Positions 17,180 through 27,083 of a DNA stretch of 64,000 nt are shown piece after piece. Under the pieces are notes generated by a model. That model saw nothing but the letters and a program-made list of their open reading frames with translations. It was not told the DNA's origin and ran no database searches. Origin of the DNA: PWXP01 sp040772845. GTDB taxonomy: Bacteria; Planctomycetota; Planctomycetia; Pirellulales; Thermoguttaceae. Position numbers and translations under genes: made by a program. Within the stretch, counting starts at the first letter, position 1; the number at the start of each line of letters is the position of its first letter. The stretch covers positions 6,634,001 through 6,698,000 of the forward strand of contig JAXGXG010000001.1 in assembly GCA_040772845.1 (NCBI GenBank). Direction: 5' to 3'.

Positions 17180-18496
17180 TTAACGAGACCGGCGAAACAG
17201 CAACATGGCGATTCCGATGCACAGAAGCGTCAATGCGCCGGGCTCGGGAGTGACCCTGATGTTGTCGAAGTAGAACGTTCCGGTCCGGGTTGCGCCGTCG
17301 GTCACCAGGAATTTGATGTCGTCGAGGAACGACGTGGGCGCACAACGAAAGCCATAACCCAATGGATCGTTCACGTTGGTCGTACACTTCACGCCGTCGA
17401 TCCAGACGTTGAACACCTGGTTGGGTACGTCAATCTCCTGGCTGACATGCAGCCACTCGCCGGCGACCCAATCCATGCCCGAGTCGCGGTCTATCCGATT
17501 ACCATCGCCTGCCCCGTCGCCGATCATGATGTTGCCGTTTTCCCGGAAACTCACCATCGCGGCGGCATTATTCGACGATGCGGCCGAGTCCTGCCCAACG
17601 TACGTGTAGCAGCGGGTATCGATTTCCTCGGCAATCATCACGTCATAATCGACTCGGAACACACCGCTCTGATCGGCGAACTCGCGATAGATTTCCTGCG
17701 TACCTGTTGCACCGGAAAGTCCAAGTTCGAGCGCCATATCGCCACTACGCTTGTAGACGCTCTGCACAATGGCAGTGCCCGAAGAATTGACCGCAGTCCA
17801 ATTGCCTGTCCAGCCGTCTTCCGGTAGGCCCTTGCCGACGACAGTCTGGCCGTCGATATAGCCGCCATCGGCCTCGAAACCGGTTGTGGCAGGCATGGTC
17901 TCAAACGGGTTGTGGGTGAGCACGCGGAACTGGTCTGCATAGACGGAAGTCGAACCCTGCGGCGTCATGTAGAACATGACACTGTCCATGAACGTCGAGG
18001 GACTGCGGAAGCCGAGCGGCGTTGCTGGCGCGAACAACTGCCTGTCCACCCAAACTCGGTACCATCCCGCTTCTGTGCCCACCTGCGGATGAATCTCCTG
18101 GGTTACGCGCACCCACTCATTGGCGCTCCAATTGTAGCCGGTGTCGACGAAGGTGTAGGTGCCCGTACCCGTACCAGTTGAAGCACGGACGTTACCACCG
18201 GTTGTGCCCACGTCCAAATTGATCATGGTAGCCGTACCGGCGTTCAGGGTTGGGCTGCCGAATCCCGCGGCATTCGGCCCGACGTACATAATGACGGGGA
18301 ATCCGCTGGTCGCCGCTCCGTCAACCTTGAGCAGGGTGTCGACATAGACCACGCCCGTCGCATCCGTGAAGTCGCGATATGCTACGACGGAGCCCTCACC
18401 TGCGTTGAAGTTCATCTTCAGGGCCAAGTCGCCCTCGACAACCGAAGCGTTGGACGTGACGAAGTTGCTGGGGTAGCCTGTCGTCCAAGTACCGTC
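17180..18496 (-). pseudogene. PEP-CTERM protein lacking its N-terminus
   Basis: The frame is open from 18496 but an in-frame TGA lies at 18499-18497. It contains no signal peptide, starting directly within a domain ('DGTWTTGYPSNFVTSNASVV'). Two tandem jelly-roll-like domains of about 190 residues follow; each has a 'W-x-x-x-E-W-x-x-V-[ST]-Q-E-I' core ('ANEWVRVTQEIHPQVG' and 'AGEWLHVSQEIDVPNQ') and 'FMDSVMF'/'FLDDIKF'. It ends with a complete sorting signal, 'VTPEPGALTLLCIGIAMLLF', then RRSR. An exported PEP-CTERM protein needs a signal peptide, so this is a 5'-truncated relic or has an unseen upstream exon lost by frameshift. A TTG at 18427 could start a shorter protein. Confidence 0.65.
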
Positions 18497-18571
18497 TCAA
18501 CTGGTTTCGCCAGCCCCAACGGGTATTGAGTCTAGGCAGAAACGGTTCCAAGGTCAAGAGGCCGCACAGGA

Positions 18572-18587
18572 TGCAAGTCCGCTGCTG
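18572..18587. repeat. 16-bp word shared (inverted) with 45001-45016
   Basis: TGCAAGTCCGCTGCTG is the exact reverse complement of 45001-45016. The latter lies in a small hairpin just outside the insertion sequence. It is probably part of a longer decayed dispersed repeat. The remaining 18497-18675 gap shows no gene. Confidence 0.4.
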
Positions 18588-18675
18588 AACCCGGCCGCTC
18601 AGCAATTGTGCTTTCTTCCCATGTCGCCAGGAGTGTGATACCATGCCGTAGTATCGCACCCCGAGGAGGCCCGCA

Positions 18676-19653
18676 ATGTCCTGCCCCATGCCCCGTGTCG
18701 TTCGCCAAGTCGCGCTACTCGCTTTGCTGTGCACATCGCCGCTGCTTACAGCGGCCGAGCCGACAACGTCATCGAAATCGCCGGAAACCGTACTGGACCG
18801 GTTATGGATCTGGGGGCATCCGGCAGGCGTGTACAATGGCAGCTACCTCCGGCCGATGAAGCTCCTTTCAACCATCGAACCGGTCGCGGCCGCACAGTGG
18901 ATGGGGCTGAAGAACATGATCTTCGTCCGATACGATGGGAAACCGGCCGCCCCATTCGACGACTACTATGCGCCCTTCCGGCAACTCGACCGCGTTCTCT
19001 GGTCGCTGGTTGCGGCAGGCGGCGGCACATCGCAGATGGAACGCGACGCGGCGTTCTCGCTGGCCGAACGCAACCCGAATATCGTGGGCTTCATCCTCGA
19101 CGATTTCTTCCATGAACCGGCCGCCGGCAACGCCGCCGATCCCCTGCCAGACACGCCTGCCGCGGTGGACGCCGCCGATCGCTCATTTCGCGCATCGCTC
19201 AGCCCCGAACAACTGCGGACCCTCCGCCGCCGGCAGGTGCGCGGCGCCCGCCTGCCGCTGATGGCCGTAATCTACACCGGGCAGGTGAAACCCGGCGCTC
19301 GGGCTCATATTGCCGAGGTCGATCAACTTTCCTTGTGGACGTGGCGACCCGCTGACCTCGAGCACATGGCAGACAATTTCGCCGCCCTGGAGCGGCTCGC
19401 TCCGGACAAGCGGCTCTTCCTCGGCTGCTATATGTACGACTTCCACGAGAGCAAGCCGCTGCCCATCGCCCTCATGCAGCAGCAGGTGGGGCTTGGCCAC
19501 CAATGGTTGAAGGAAGGGCGTATCGCCGGCATGATCTTCCTGGCCACGCCCAACGTCGACGTCGGCCTGGAGGCCGTGGAATGGACGCGTCGCTGGATAC
19601 AGGCTAACGGGAGCGAACGATTGCCAAACCACAATCCGTCGTCAACCAAATGA
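18676..19653 (+). CDS. Secreted TIM-barrel-like hypothetical protein
   Basis: The 325-residue protein starts with a signal peptide ('VVRQVALLALLCTSPLLTAA'). The mature part ('DRLWIWGHPAGVYNGSY', 'NIVGFILDDFFHEPA', 'LPLMAVIYTGQVK', 'DKRLFLGCYMYDFHE', 'IAGMIFLATPNVDVG') has the alternating strand/helix rhythm of glycosidase-like TIM barrels found in planctomycetes. A 'DDFF' after a beta-strand is a plausible active-site acidic pair, but no family is assigned. The start has AGGAGG upstream (18662-18667). Its 3' end overlaps the convergent gene at 19642 by 12 bp. Confidence 0.6.
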   Translation: MSCPMPRVVRQVALLALLCTSPLLTAAEPTTSSKSPETVLDRLWIWGHPAGVYNGSYLRPMKLLSTIEPVAAAQWMGLKNMIFVRYDGKPAAPFDDYYAPFRQLDRVLWSLVAAGGGTSQMERDAAFSLAERNPNIVGFILDDFFHEPAAGNAADPLPDTPAAVDAADRSFRASLSPEQLRTLRRRQVRGARLPLMAVIYTGQVKPGARAHIAEVDQLSLWTWRPADLEHMADNFAALERLAPDKRLFLGCYMYDFHESKPLPIALMQQQVGLGHQWLKEGRIAGMIFLATPNVDVGLEAVEWTRRWIQANGSERLPNHNPSSTK

Positions 19654-20448
19654 CGTTCTCACGGGGCAGCCGATGGGAGTTCCAGGGACTCTCCAACCAT
19701 TCCGCTCGCGGCGCCAGTCGCCACCGTTTCCAACGGCGGCCGATTCGGGCAAGGAGGTCAATACGAGACGAAACTTGCCGGAATGCGGATCGTGGTACAA
19801 CGCGTCGGTCCACTGTACCTGATAGCGAACGTTCCGCATGTTCTTCTGGGCGGGAATCGCATTCCATTTCGCCCGGATTTCGCGTTCTGCGCGTTCGCGC
19901 TCCGCAGTTGACAAACCTGCCTCGGCTTTCGCACGGAAGACAAAGGCTGCCGGACCGGTGCGGACGACCTGATACCGCTCGACGCCCCGTACGTAGAACT
20001 CCACGATCAACAAGGGATGGATGAAATCCTGCTCTTCGCTTTCGTTCGTCAGTACCAGTCGTTCTTCCCGGCGCCCGGCAATCGCATCGATCCTGCGAAA
20101 GCCACGGTAGTAGTCGTAACGTTCGCGCGGGGCCGATAGCGTCACGGCATCGGCGTGGACGTATCGAATCAACGGCGTTGTGCGGTTACGCAGGTTCGTT
20201 ACCAGCAGCCGATCTTTCTCCACCTCGATCCAAAGATCGTCCTCCAACAAGACCATGCCCTGGCTCTTCGGCTCGGCCATTCCAATCACCAGCATCTCGG
20301 TGGTCGCATAATACGGGGAATGGCGCTGCAAATAGCAGGCCAGGCGGGTAAACCTTCGCCGGTTCCGACGCAGGATGGTCTGGCGATCGAGTCGGGAATT
20401 GCAGAACATCCGCGCCTCCCACCAGAGCATATCGAGACTCATCCGCAT
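19642..20448 (-). pseudogene. Adenylate-forming enzyme (PaaK-like) with internal deletion
   Basis: The N-terminal ~45 residues ('MLWWEARMFCNSRL', 'FTRLACYLQRHSPYYA') match the start of phenylacetate-CoA-ligase/F390-synthetase-like adenylating enzymes. The sequence then jumps to their C-terminal region, 'ATTEMLVIGMAEP', 'MVLLEDDLWIEVEKDRLLVT' and 'NRTTPLIRYVHADAVTLSA', including the usual 'RTTPLIRY-x-x-x-D' turn. Family members are about 420-450 residues, while this is 268. The middle AMP-binding core of roughly 170 residues is absent, although the frame is kept. ATP and carboxylate activation should be lost. A start with GGGGGG upstream is still present, so a short protein may be made. Confidence 0.6.
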
Positions 20449-20677
20449 AACGCCCCCCTGTCACGCGACGTTTGGGTACTGTTCGCCCCACACTCCTTAT
20501 CCAGTATTTCGGCACTTCACCCTATTGGTCTTCGTCGTAGCCGCCCGAGAAACCCAACTGCTGGCGACTTTTCGGTGGTAATCGCCTCCGCCTCCCGGTA
20601 TTTTGCCCAGTCCTGCCAAAGCGATAAAGAGAATCCCGCTAACAGCGCCATTTCTACAAACCAGATAGGGAAAGGCC

Positions 20678-21461
20678 ATGGAAGCCGATGCGCCGCAATA
20701 CGTGAGCATGATCAAATCCCTGATCTTGACGGATGCCATAGGGCGTGCTAGGGTCCCACAATGTCACCTTCCTGGGGATAAGACTATAGATCGGTTCGGC
20801 CTATTGCTATTCATCGGAATCGGCTCGATTCTGGTGCTCGTATTCATCGTGTCACAATGGTTGGAGAAACGGCGAACCGACGCGTGGCGGCGTGCTGCCG
20901 AGGCGTTGAGACTCCCCTTTCTGGGCGCGAACAACGACATACTGAATCGGACCGCCGGCTTCAAAGTGCTCAGCGAGGGCATCAGGCAGCGTTTCTACAA
21001 CGCCGTTGAAGCCGACGCGGACAATGTGCGGATTACTGTCGGCGATTTCTCCTACCGAACTCGTACGAGCAACGGAACACGGGGCTCGAAGTCGAAACGT
21101 CACGTCCGGACTCTGTGCGTCCTTGAGACCAACACGTTGGACACACCGCACGGCCATTTGCGTCCGCAGCGCGCCGTCTTCGACAAGCTGGGCGCCCTGC
21201 TCGGCGGCCAGGACATCAACTTCGACGACGATCCCGCCTTCTCCGACGCTTATGTCCTGCAGGGCGAGCAAGAATCGGCCGTACACGAGCTCTTCGATGC
21301 CCAAACCCGCCTGGTTTGCCGATCATAGCAGCGAACGATTCCGGTTCGAGACGCAGGATAGCCGGATCGTATTCTACTACTGGAGCAAACGCGCCCCTGA
21401 GGACTTTCAACTGCTCATGCAGCAGGCACTGGAAGTCTCGAAGCTCCTATCGTACGCCTGA
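20678..21461 (+). pseudogene. Membrane-anchored conserved planctomycete protein, frameshifted near 21310
   Basis: The first frame (20678-21328) has one membrane segment, 'FGLLLFIGIGSILVLVFIVS', then 'QWLEKRRTDAWRRAAEALRL' and 'PFLGANNDILNRTAGFKVLS', a pattern I know from hypothetical proteins of planctomycetes. It ends with '...VHELFDAQTRLVCRS'. The expected continuation, 'FADHSSERFRFETQDSRIVF' and 'YYWSKRAPEDFQLLMQQALE', is in another frame that closes at 21461. One indel around 21305-21320 restores a single ~260-residue protein. Its role is unknown. The true start may lie closer to the membrane segment. Confidence 0.6.
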
Positions 21462-21643
21462 CCCCAGCCGTGACGCAATCTCTTCGCCGTTGGGTACCCA
21501 TCTGCAGCCCAACAGGGGAGTCGGTATTTCCGGCACCGAAGATACGCGCCGCGCCAACACTGGCCCCCTCGATTCCCAGCGACTATACTGGACGTATACG
21601 CATCCTCACAATCGGTTGGTACTGCATCTTTACGGGAGTTAGC

Positions 21644-23557
21644 ATGAGACTGCGACACCTTTCTGTTCTGCTTTGTCTGGCCATCAACGCCACCGGCATT
21701 GCAAACGTAATGGCCGGTACGAACGGTTTTGACCACTTCGTCACCCGCGACGGCAACCGGCTGATGGACGGCGACAAGGAGTTCCGCTTCATGGGCGCGA
21801 ACATTCCGGGCCTGGTCGTACCCTACGACTTCACGTTGCGACTGCCCGAGCACATGACGCTGCCCACGCCCTGGGAAATCGAAGACGCCATGAAGACGCT
21901 CTCGTGCATGGGCATGACGGTTGTCCGAACTTGGAATCTCCCCATTCGCGGACCGGAAGAAGAGCCGCAGCCTTGGCATTACGTTCTGGCCCCCGGGAAG
22001 TTCAACGAAGAGGCCTTCAAGACCATCGACCACACGCTGGCCATTGCAAACCGTCATGGTGTGCGCGTCATCCTTTGTCTGACGGCCGGTTCGGGCGATT
22101 ACCTGGGCGGGATCGGAACCTACGCCTCCTGGCGCGGCAAGAAGCGAGAGGAGTTCTTCACCGACCCGCAATTGCGAGAAGACTACAAGGCCACTGTGCG
22201 CTACGTGCTCAATCGGGTCAATAGCGTCACAGGCGTTCCGTATAAAGACGACAAGGCAATCCTCGCCTGGCAGTTCGGCAACGAAATATGGAATGCGAAA
22301 CCGGAGTGGCTCACCGAAATGGCGGCCTATATGAAGAGCATCGATCCCAATCACCTGGTCGCCGAGACACGTCACCATCCGGCGTTCTCACCGCAACTGA
22401 TCGACCCGAACATCGATCTGCTGACGCGCCATTACTACACCAACTACAGAGGTTCGGGACCAGACTGGGCGGCGGCGGTGAAAAAGGAAGTGGAACTGAT
22501 CGGCGGTCAACGGCCCTTCTTCGTCGGAGAGTTCGGCCCGTATATCGACAATAATGTCCTCACACGCGAAAACGTGGTGGAGAAACTGCGGGCCTTCCTC
22601 GATGTCTGCGTTGAAACGGACGGTGTCGCCGGAGCGTTGTTGTGGAGCATGTACTTCCACCATCGCGACGGCGGGTTCTACTGGCACCAGATCTTCACCT
22701 ACCCGAGCGTCTGGTCGTACCATTATCCCGGGTTCGCCAGTGCCGACGCTCAGGCCGAAATCGGTATCCTCAACGAGATGCGCACCGCCGCGTTCCGCAT
22801 TCGCGGACTACCCTTGCCGCCGGTGGCGCCTCCGGACGCACCGGAACTGCTGCCCTTCACGGACGTTCCCCTGTTCACCTGGCGTGGCTCGGCCGGCGCG
22901 GAAGGTTACGATATCCAGCGCGCTACAGAAGCGGACGGGCCGTGGACCGTCATCGCGGAAAACGTTTCCGACGCCGACGTCGCCTATCGCCCCCTGTTCA
23001 GTGACGAAACGGCCCAGACCGGCCAAGCCTACTACTATCGCGTGGTCGCACGCAACGCAGGCGGGCGTTCGGCGCCATCCAACATGGTCGGCCCCGTCCA
23101 GGTCAAGGAACTTTGCTTTGTAGACGAATACCGCGATCTGTCTCGCGTGGCAGGCAAATCAGACAATCTGCGGCTGGACAACACCTACAATGCCCGCTAT
23201 GCCGAGTATCTGTTCCGCGTCTGCGGCGACGGCGAAGACTGGCTGGCTTACGACATCCCCGGCGCGGCGCGGGAGGCGGGCATTACGGCCTTCTTCACTA
23301 CGTCGTTAGGCCCCATAACCGACCCGGCATTCCTGGCCTCGCCGGATGGCCGCCAGTGGACGCCCGTACCGCCTGCAAAGCAGCAGGAGCGGCAACATAT
23401 CGCGCCACCGATCGGCGGTGCTGCACGCGCCAAGTACAGCCAAACGCAGGTTGACTACGTCGTTCCCCTTCCGTCCGGCACGCGACACCTGAAGATTGTC
23501 TGGACACGCCAAATGGCGATCGATCGCGTGGCAATCACCCACGCGGGCAAAGACTAA
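21644..23557 (+). CDS. Secreted GH5-type endo-glycosidase with FN3 and C-terminal domain
   Basis: From ATG 21644 (ribosome-binding site GGGAG) the 637-residue protein has a signal peptide ('LSVLLCLAINATGIANVMA'). Residues ~25-370 form a GH5-like (beta/alpha)8 barrel: 'DGDKEFRFMGANIPGLVVPY', 'VVRTWNLPIRGPEE', the acid/base Glu214 in 'FGNEIW', and the probable nucleophile Glu296 in 'FFVGEFGPY'. This layout is typical of beta-mannanases and related GH5 enzymes acting on plant hemicellulose. A fibronectin-III-like domain follows ('AEGYDIQRATEADGPW'...'YYYRVVARNAGGRSAPSN'), then a ~150-residue beta-rich domain. It is next to a GH16-like gene on the same strand. Confidence 0.8.
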   Translation: MRLRHLSVLLCLAINATGIANVMAGTNGFDHFVTRDGNRLMDGDKEFRFMGANIPGLVVPYDFTLRLPEHMTLPTPWEIEDAMKTLSCMGMTVVRTWNLPIRGPEEEPQPWHYVLAPGKFNEEAFKTIDHTLAIANRHGVRVILCLTAGSGDYLGGIGTYASWRGKKREEFFTDPQLREDYKATVRYVLNRVNSVTGVPYKDDKAILAWQFGNEIWNAKPEWLTEMAAYMKSIDPNHLVAETRHHPAFSPQLIDPNIDLLTRHYYTNYRGSGPDWAAAVKKEVELIGGQRPFFVGEFGPYIDNNVLTRENVVEKLRAFLDVCVETDGVAGALLWSMYFHHRDGGFYWHQIFTYPSVWSYHYPGFASADAQAEIGILNEMRTAAFRIRGLPLPPVAPPDAPELLPFTDVPLFTWRGSAGAEGYDIQRATEADGPWTVIAENVSDADVAYRPLFSDETAQTGQAYYYRVVARNAGGRSAPSNMVGPVQVKELCFVDEYRDLSRVAGKSDNLRLDNTYNARYAEYLFRVCGDGEDWLAYDIPGAAREAGITAFFTTSLGPITDPAFLASPDGRQWTPVPPAKQQERQHIAPPIGGAARAKYSQTQVDYVVPLPSGTRHLKIVWTRQMAIDRVAITHAGKD

Positions 23558-23680
23558 GCGGCAGGGCAAACCGTTCTGTATGCCAAAACATCCTTGCTTT
23601 AGCTATGCCTGAAGCAAAGCCACACTTGAAACGGTTCCCAGAGTATGCGTTTTCCCTATTTCCTCGCGCGGGCATCCACC

Positions 23681-25183
23681 ATGCAGTATTTCCAGCTTTC
23701 TCCCAGCGTCTGGCTTGTCGTCTTGCTGTCCGTCTGGTTCTCGGCCGTTGCTGCATTCGCCCAGCCACCGGACCATGCACAGTGGGAACTGACGTTTCAA
23801 GACGAGTTCGACGGCGAACGCGTGGACTGGGACGTATGGGAGTCGCAGGCGGGACCGCGAGGTGCGACGAAGCTTGAAAGTCGCTGGCCCGAGAATAACG
23901 AATTGCGCGACGGGATTCTCTACCAGGTTACACGCCACGTGGATCCGCCGCGCGGCGGTCGCCAGTGGACCACCGCCCACATCATGACGCGGCATTTTCG
24001 CCAGCAGTATGGCTACTTCGAGGCCCGTATGCGTTACGGCCGCTATCTGAACAACGCGTTCTGGCTGTTCCGGCCCGAGGGAGCCCGGTTCCCCGATCCG
24101 CCGCATTTCGAGATCGACGTGAACGAGGGGCATACGCCGCGCGAGCTTGCCATGACGCTGCACTTCTTCATGGCCCCCGAACCCGGCGCAGACGTGGAAC
24201 GGTTCTCGACCGGTATGCGGTGGAACGCCCCGATGGACCTCGACGCCGACTTTCATCTGTACGGCGTCGAGTGGAACAAGGACGAACTGATCTGGTACTT
24301 CGACGGCAAGCCGGTCCGCCGGCTGGCCAACCCCAACGCCCACGCGCCGGCCGACGTGCGACTGAGCACCGTGATCATGCCGCGGCAACTCCAGCGCGAC
24401 AACGTCGCCCTTGAAACAATGGACGGCGTGAGCATGGCCGTCGATTGGGTGCGTGTGTACCGCAAGACGGCCGATCTCCACAAACCCGACCTGCCGCCGC
24501 TGGAAACGTACCAACTGCCGAAAGTGGTCCAACATCCACCGCAGGTGAGCCCGACAGGGAATCGAACCCTCATTTCGGAGCAAGACTTCCAATCCACCGC
24601 GCCCGGCACGTTGCCGGCAGGTTGGCAAGTGGGCGCCGGGGCCCCTGAAGTCATTGCCAGTCATATCGGCGGCGGCCCCGGCAGTCCGAAGGAACGCAAC
24701 CGCGTACTGCGATTGCAATCGCAGGATTATGCCTTCCTGCTATTCGATCAGCCGGAACGAGGGCGTTTCGAGATCGAGTTCGACTACTTCTCCGGCGAAC
24801 CGGGCGAGGGGCTGCTGCTGTCGACACTGGGTCGTTTCGACGCAAGCGATCCCAGGCGGCGTGAAACATCGTACTACACGGGCGGTGTCGGCGCCTACCT
24901 CCACTGGAACCGCCGTTTCATCACCTACTACACCGAAGCCGAGCACTGGACCCGCATCGCACGCTGGAAACTGAAGCAGTGGAGTCGGGTTCGGCTACTC
25001 TTCGACGTATCGAAGCAGGCGTTCGATCTCTACGCAGGCGAAGACGGCGCCGAGTTCGCCAGTAGCGGCGTATTCCGCCACAAGCAGGATGCCGCCTTCG
25101 GCATCGCCCTGCGTCATCGCGGCGACGGCTACCCCGTCTACCTCGACAACCTCACCATCCGCCGTATTGACGATATCCCATAG
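23681..25183 (+). CDS. Secreted GH16-family beta-glucanase-like enzyme
   Basis: The 500-residue protein (start taken at ATG 23681; ATG 23645 is alternative) has a signal peptide ending 'FSAVAAFA'. Residues ~30-270 are a GH16 jelly roll: 'LTFQDEFDGERVDWDVWE', 'TAHIMTRHFRQQYGYFEARM' and the catalytic E-x-D-x-x-E as 'FEIDVNEG' (Glu144, Asp146, Glu149). Later strands include 'FHLYGVEWNKDELIWYFDGK' and 'AVDWVRVYRK'. The C-terminal ~180 residues look like a second, LamG-like domain ('RGRFEIEFDYFSGEPGEG', 'YLDNLTIRRIDD'). GH16 enzymes cleave laminarin, carrageenan, agarose or mixed glucans, and I cannot choose among these. Confidence 0.8.
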   Translation: MQYFQLSPSVWLVVLLSVWFSAVAAFAQPPDHAQWELTFQDEFDGERVDWDVWESQAGPRGATKLESRWPENNELRDGILYQVTRHVDPPRGGRQWTTAHIMTRHFRQQYGYFEARMRYGRYLNNAFWLFRPEGARFPDPPHFEIDVNEGHTPRELAMTLHFFMAPEPGADVERFSTGMRWNAPMDLDADFHLYGVEWNKDELIWYFDGKPVRRLANPNAHAPADVRLSTVIMPRQLQRDNVALETMDGVSMAVDWVRVYRKTADLHKPDLPPLETYQLPKVVQHPPQVSPTGNRTLISEQDFQSTAPGTLPAGWQVGAGAPEVIASHIGGGPGSPKERNRVLRLQSQDYAFLLFDQPERGRFEIEFDYFSGEPGEGLLLSTLGRFDASDPRRRETSYYTGGVGAYLHWNRRFITYYTEAEHWTRIARWKLKQWSRVRLLFDVSKQAFDLYAGEDGAEFASSGVFRHKQDAAFGIALRHRGDGYPVYLDNLTIRRIDDIP

Positions 25184-25244
25184 GCAGGCCGGCGGCCCCA
25201 ACTCCTGCAAACGCCGGACATCACTACCGCCCACGCATCCGCGT

Positions 25245-27014
25245 CTAACGGCACTGCCTCTTGTCTGAACTCGGCGGCGTCCAATCGATTCCGCAATTCG
25301 GCAGTGCACGGTGGAGTACCGCTGCGCCTTCACGCGTGACCGCAGTTCGCCTTAAGTCCAGCATTCTCAAGTCTTGCAACCCTCGCAGATGTGCGAGCCC
25401 CGCGTCCGTCACTTGGGTATCACGCAGATCCAGCAATCTGAGGCTCGTCAACCCCTGAAGATGTCTCAGGCCCGCATCCGTTACCTGCGTCTCACGTAGC
25501 TTCAGCTCGCGCAGTTCGCCCAACGCCTTGAGATACTGCAATCCAGCGTCCGTCACCTTGGTATCCGACAGGTCCAGCAACCTGAGATTCGTCAATCCCT
25601 GAAGATGTCTCACGCCCACGTCCGTCACCTGTATATCACACAGGCATAACTCACTGAGGTTATGCAGCCCTTCAAGACTCTCCAAGCCTGCATCCTTCAC
25701 CCATGTGTCTTCCAAGTTCAGATTACGCAGCTTCGACATTCCCTGAAGGTGTACGAGCCCCGCACCAGTCACTCGGGTCGACGCCAAATCCAAGGCCATG
25801 AGGTTGTCTAGCCTGCTCAGATGAGCCAGCCCGGTATCCGTCACTTTGGTATCGCCCAAATCCAGGTTCGCAAGACTGTTCAACTTACCCAGATGTTCCA
25901 TGCCTGCGTCAGTCACCTTAGTCCGGCTCAAATACAGGGCCGCAAGACCGTCCAGCCCGGTCAGATGCTCCAATCCGGCATCGGTCACCTTCGTCCCCGT
26001 CAGATACAGCACACGAAGCTTGGTTAGACCTTTGAGATGCATGAGTCCGGCATCATCGACATCGGTGTTGTATAGGTGAAGGTACCGAAGCTCAGAAAGA
26101 TTCTTGAAGTGCGCCAACCCCTCACCCGTAAACCGCCGTCCCGAGACGCTTATCGCGCGGAGTTCGGTCAAGTCCTTGAAATGCACCAAACCGGCATCGC
26201 TGAGTTCTTGCCCCGATATGTATATCCCTTGGAGCCGCCTCAACCCTTCAAGGTGCATCAATCCGGCGTCGGTAACATCGGTCCCACCGAGAGTCAACGA
26301 TTTGAGTCGGCAGCAGCCTTGGATCTGCGCAAAACTGGTATCGTTCACACGGGTGAGCTGCAGGTTCAACGATCGCAGGTGGGGTATGTCGTTGAGGTGA
26401 GCCCATCCGGCTTCCGTGATTTGCATACCCGATAAGTTCAGGGATCGGAGTTGGGGCATTTCTTTGAGATTCTCGAGTCCCGCCTCGGTGATCTTCGTAC
26501 CCAATAGAGATAGAGTCTGGAGTTGAGACAGGCCCTTCAGGTTCGCCAATCCTGTGTCGGTCACATCTGTAAAATCGAGATCCAAGCGCTGGAGTTCTGG
26601 CATTTCCTTGAGATGCGCTGTCCCAACATCGGTTACTTCGGTCCTCGAAAGGTCCAGGGAAACGAGCCCGGGTACCCCCTCCAGGTATTCCAACCCAGCG
26701 TCCGTGACCTCGCTACCGGCCAAGTCCAGCGATTTCATCCGCGACAACTGTCGGACGTTCACGAGCACAGCATCTGTGAACTGCGGACGGAAAAACGGCA
26801 CATCATCGCACAAAGACCACCCCTGCCGTCGATATTCGAATTCCACTAAAACAGCTTCCTTGCCCGGCTCTCCCTCGATAGTCACCGTGCCGCCCATCCG
26901 TTGGATATTGGCAATCGCCTCCGCCTCATCAGAAGTCGTTTGCGCCAAGCCAGGGAGGACAGAAGCAAGCAGTAGACTTGTAGCCAGCCATGGGGATCTG
27001 ATCGGGTACATCAT
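25245..27014 (-). CDS. Secreted leucine-rich-repeat protein with 20 tandem 24-residue repeats
   Basis: The 589-residue protein has a signal peptide ('WLATSLLLASVLPGLAQ') and a short N-terminal region. Twenty consecutive repeats of exactly 24 residues follow, of the form L-x-x-L-x-L-x-x-T-x-V-T-D-A-G-L-x-H-L-x-G-L-x-x. This is the planctomycete type related to ribonuclease-inhibitor/cysteine-containing LRRs. It forms a curved solenoid used for protein binding, and the partner is unknown. The ribosome-binding site TTGGAG lies before two adjacent ATGs (27014 and 27011). It stands between carbohydrate-enzyme genes but nothing ties it to them. Confidence 0.85.
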   Translation of the reverse strand: MMYPIRSPWLATSLLLASVLPGLAQTTSDEAEAIANIQRMGGTVTIEGEPGKEAVLVEFEYRRQGWSLCDDVPFFRPQFTDAVLVNVRQLSRMKSLDLAGSEVTDAGLEYLEGVPGLVSLDLSRTEVTDVGTAHLKEMPELQRLDLDFTDVTDTGLANLKGLSQLQTLSLLGTKITEAGLENLKEMPQLRSLNLSGMQITEAGWAHLNDIPHLRSLNLQLTRVNDTSFAQIQGCCRLKSLTLGGTDVTDAGLMHLEGLRRLQGIYISGQELSDAGLVHFKDLTELRAISVSGRRFTGEGLAHFKNLSELRYLHLYNTDVDDAGLMHLKGLTKLRVLYLTGTKVTDAGLEHLTGLDGLAALYLSRTKVTDAGMEHLGKLNSLANLDLGDTKVTDTGLAHLSRLDNLMALDLASTRVTGAGLVHLQGMSKLRNLNLEDTWVKDAGLESLEGLHNLSELCLCDIQVTDVGVRHLQGLTNLRLLDLSDTKVTDAGLQYLKALGELRELKLRETQVTDAGLRHLQGLTSLRLLDLRDTQVTDAGLAHLRGLQDLRMLDLRRTAVTREGAAVLHRALPNCGIDWTPPSSDKRQCR

Positions 27015-27083
27015 GATTCTCCAAATTATCTACGCAACCGACCATTTGGCCGGCGACCTTCAACACCGCCGGGCAACTCCCAC

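Noticed and set aside
24541..24580. tRNA-like T-arm (minus strand GGTTCGATTCCC with GGGCTCACC) inside the GH16 gene
   Set aside because: No matching 5' acceptor, D-arm or anticodon arm can be placed within 100 bases. It lies within a well-supported coding frame.
25245..27014. Regular ~72-bp periodicity that could be mistaken for a CRISPR or satellite array
   Set aside because: The period is exactly three times 24 codons and the translated product is a leucine-rich-repeat protein, so it is coding.
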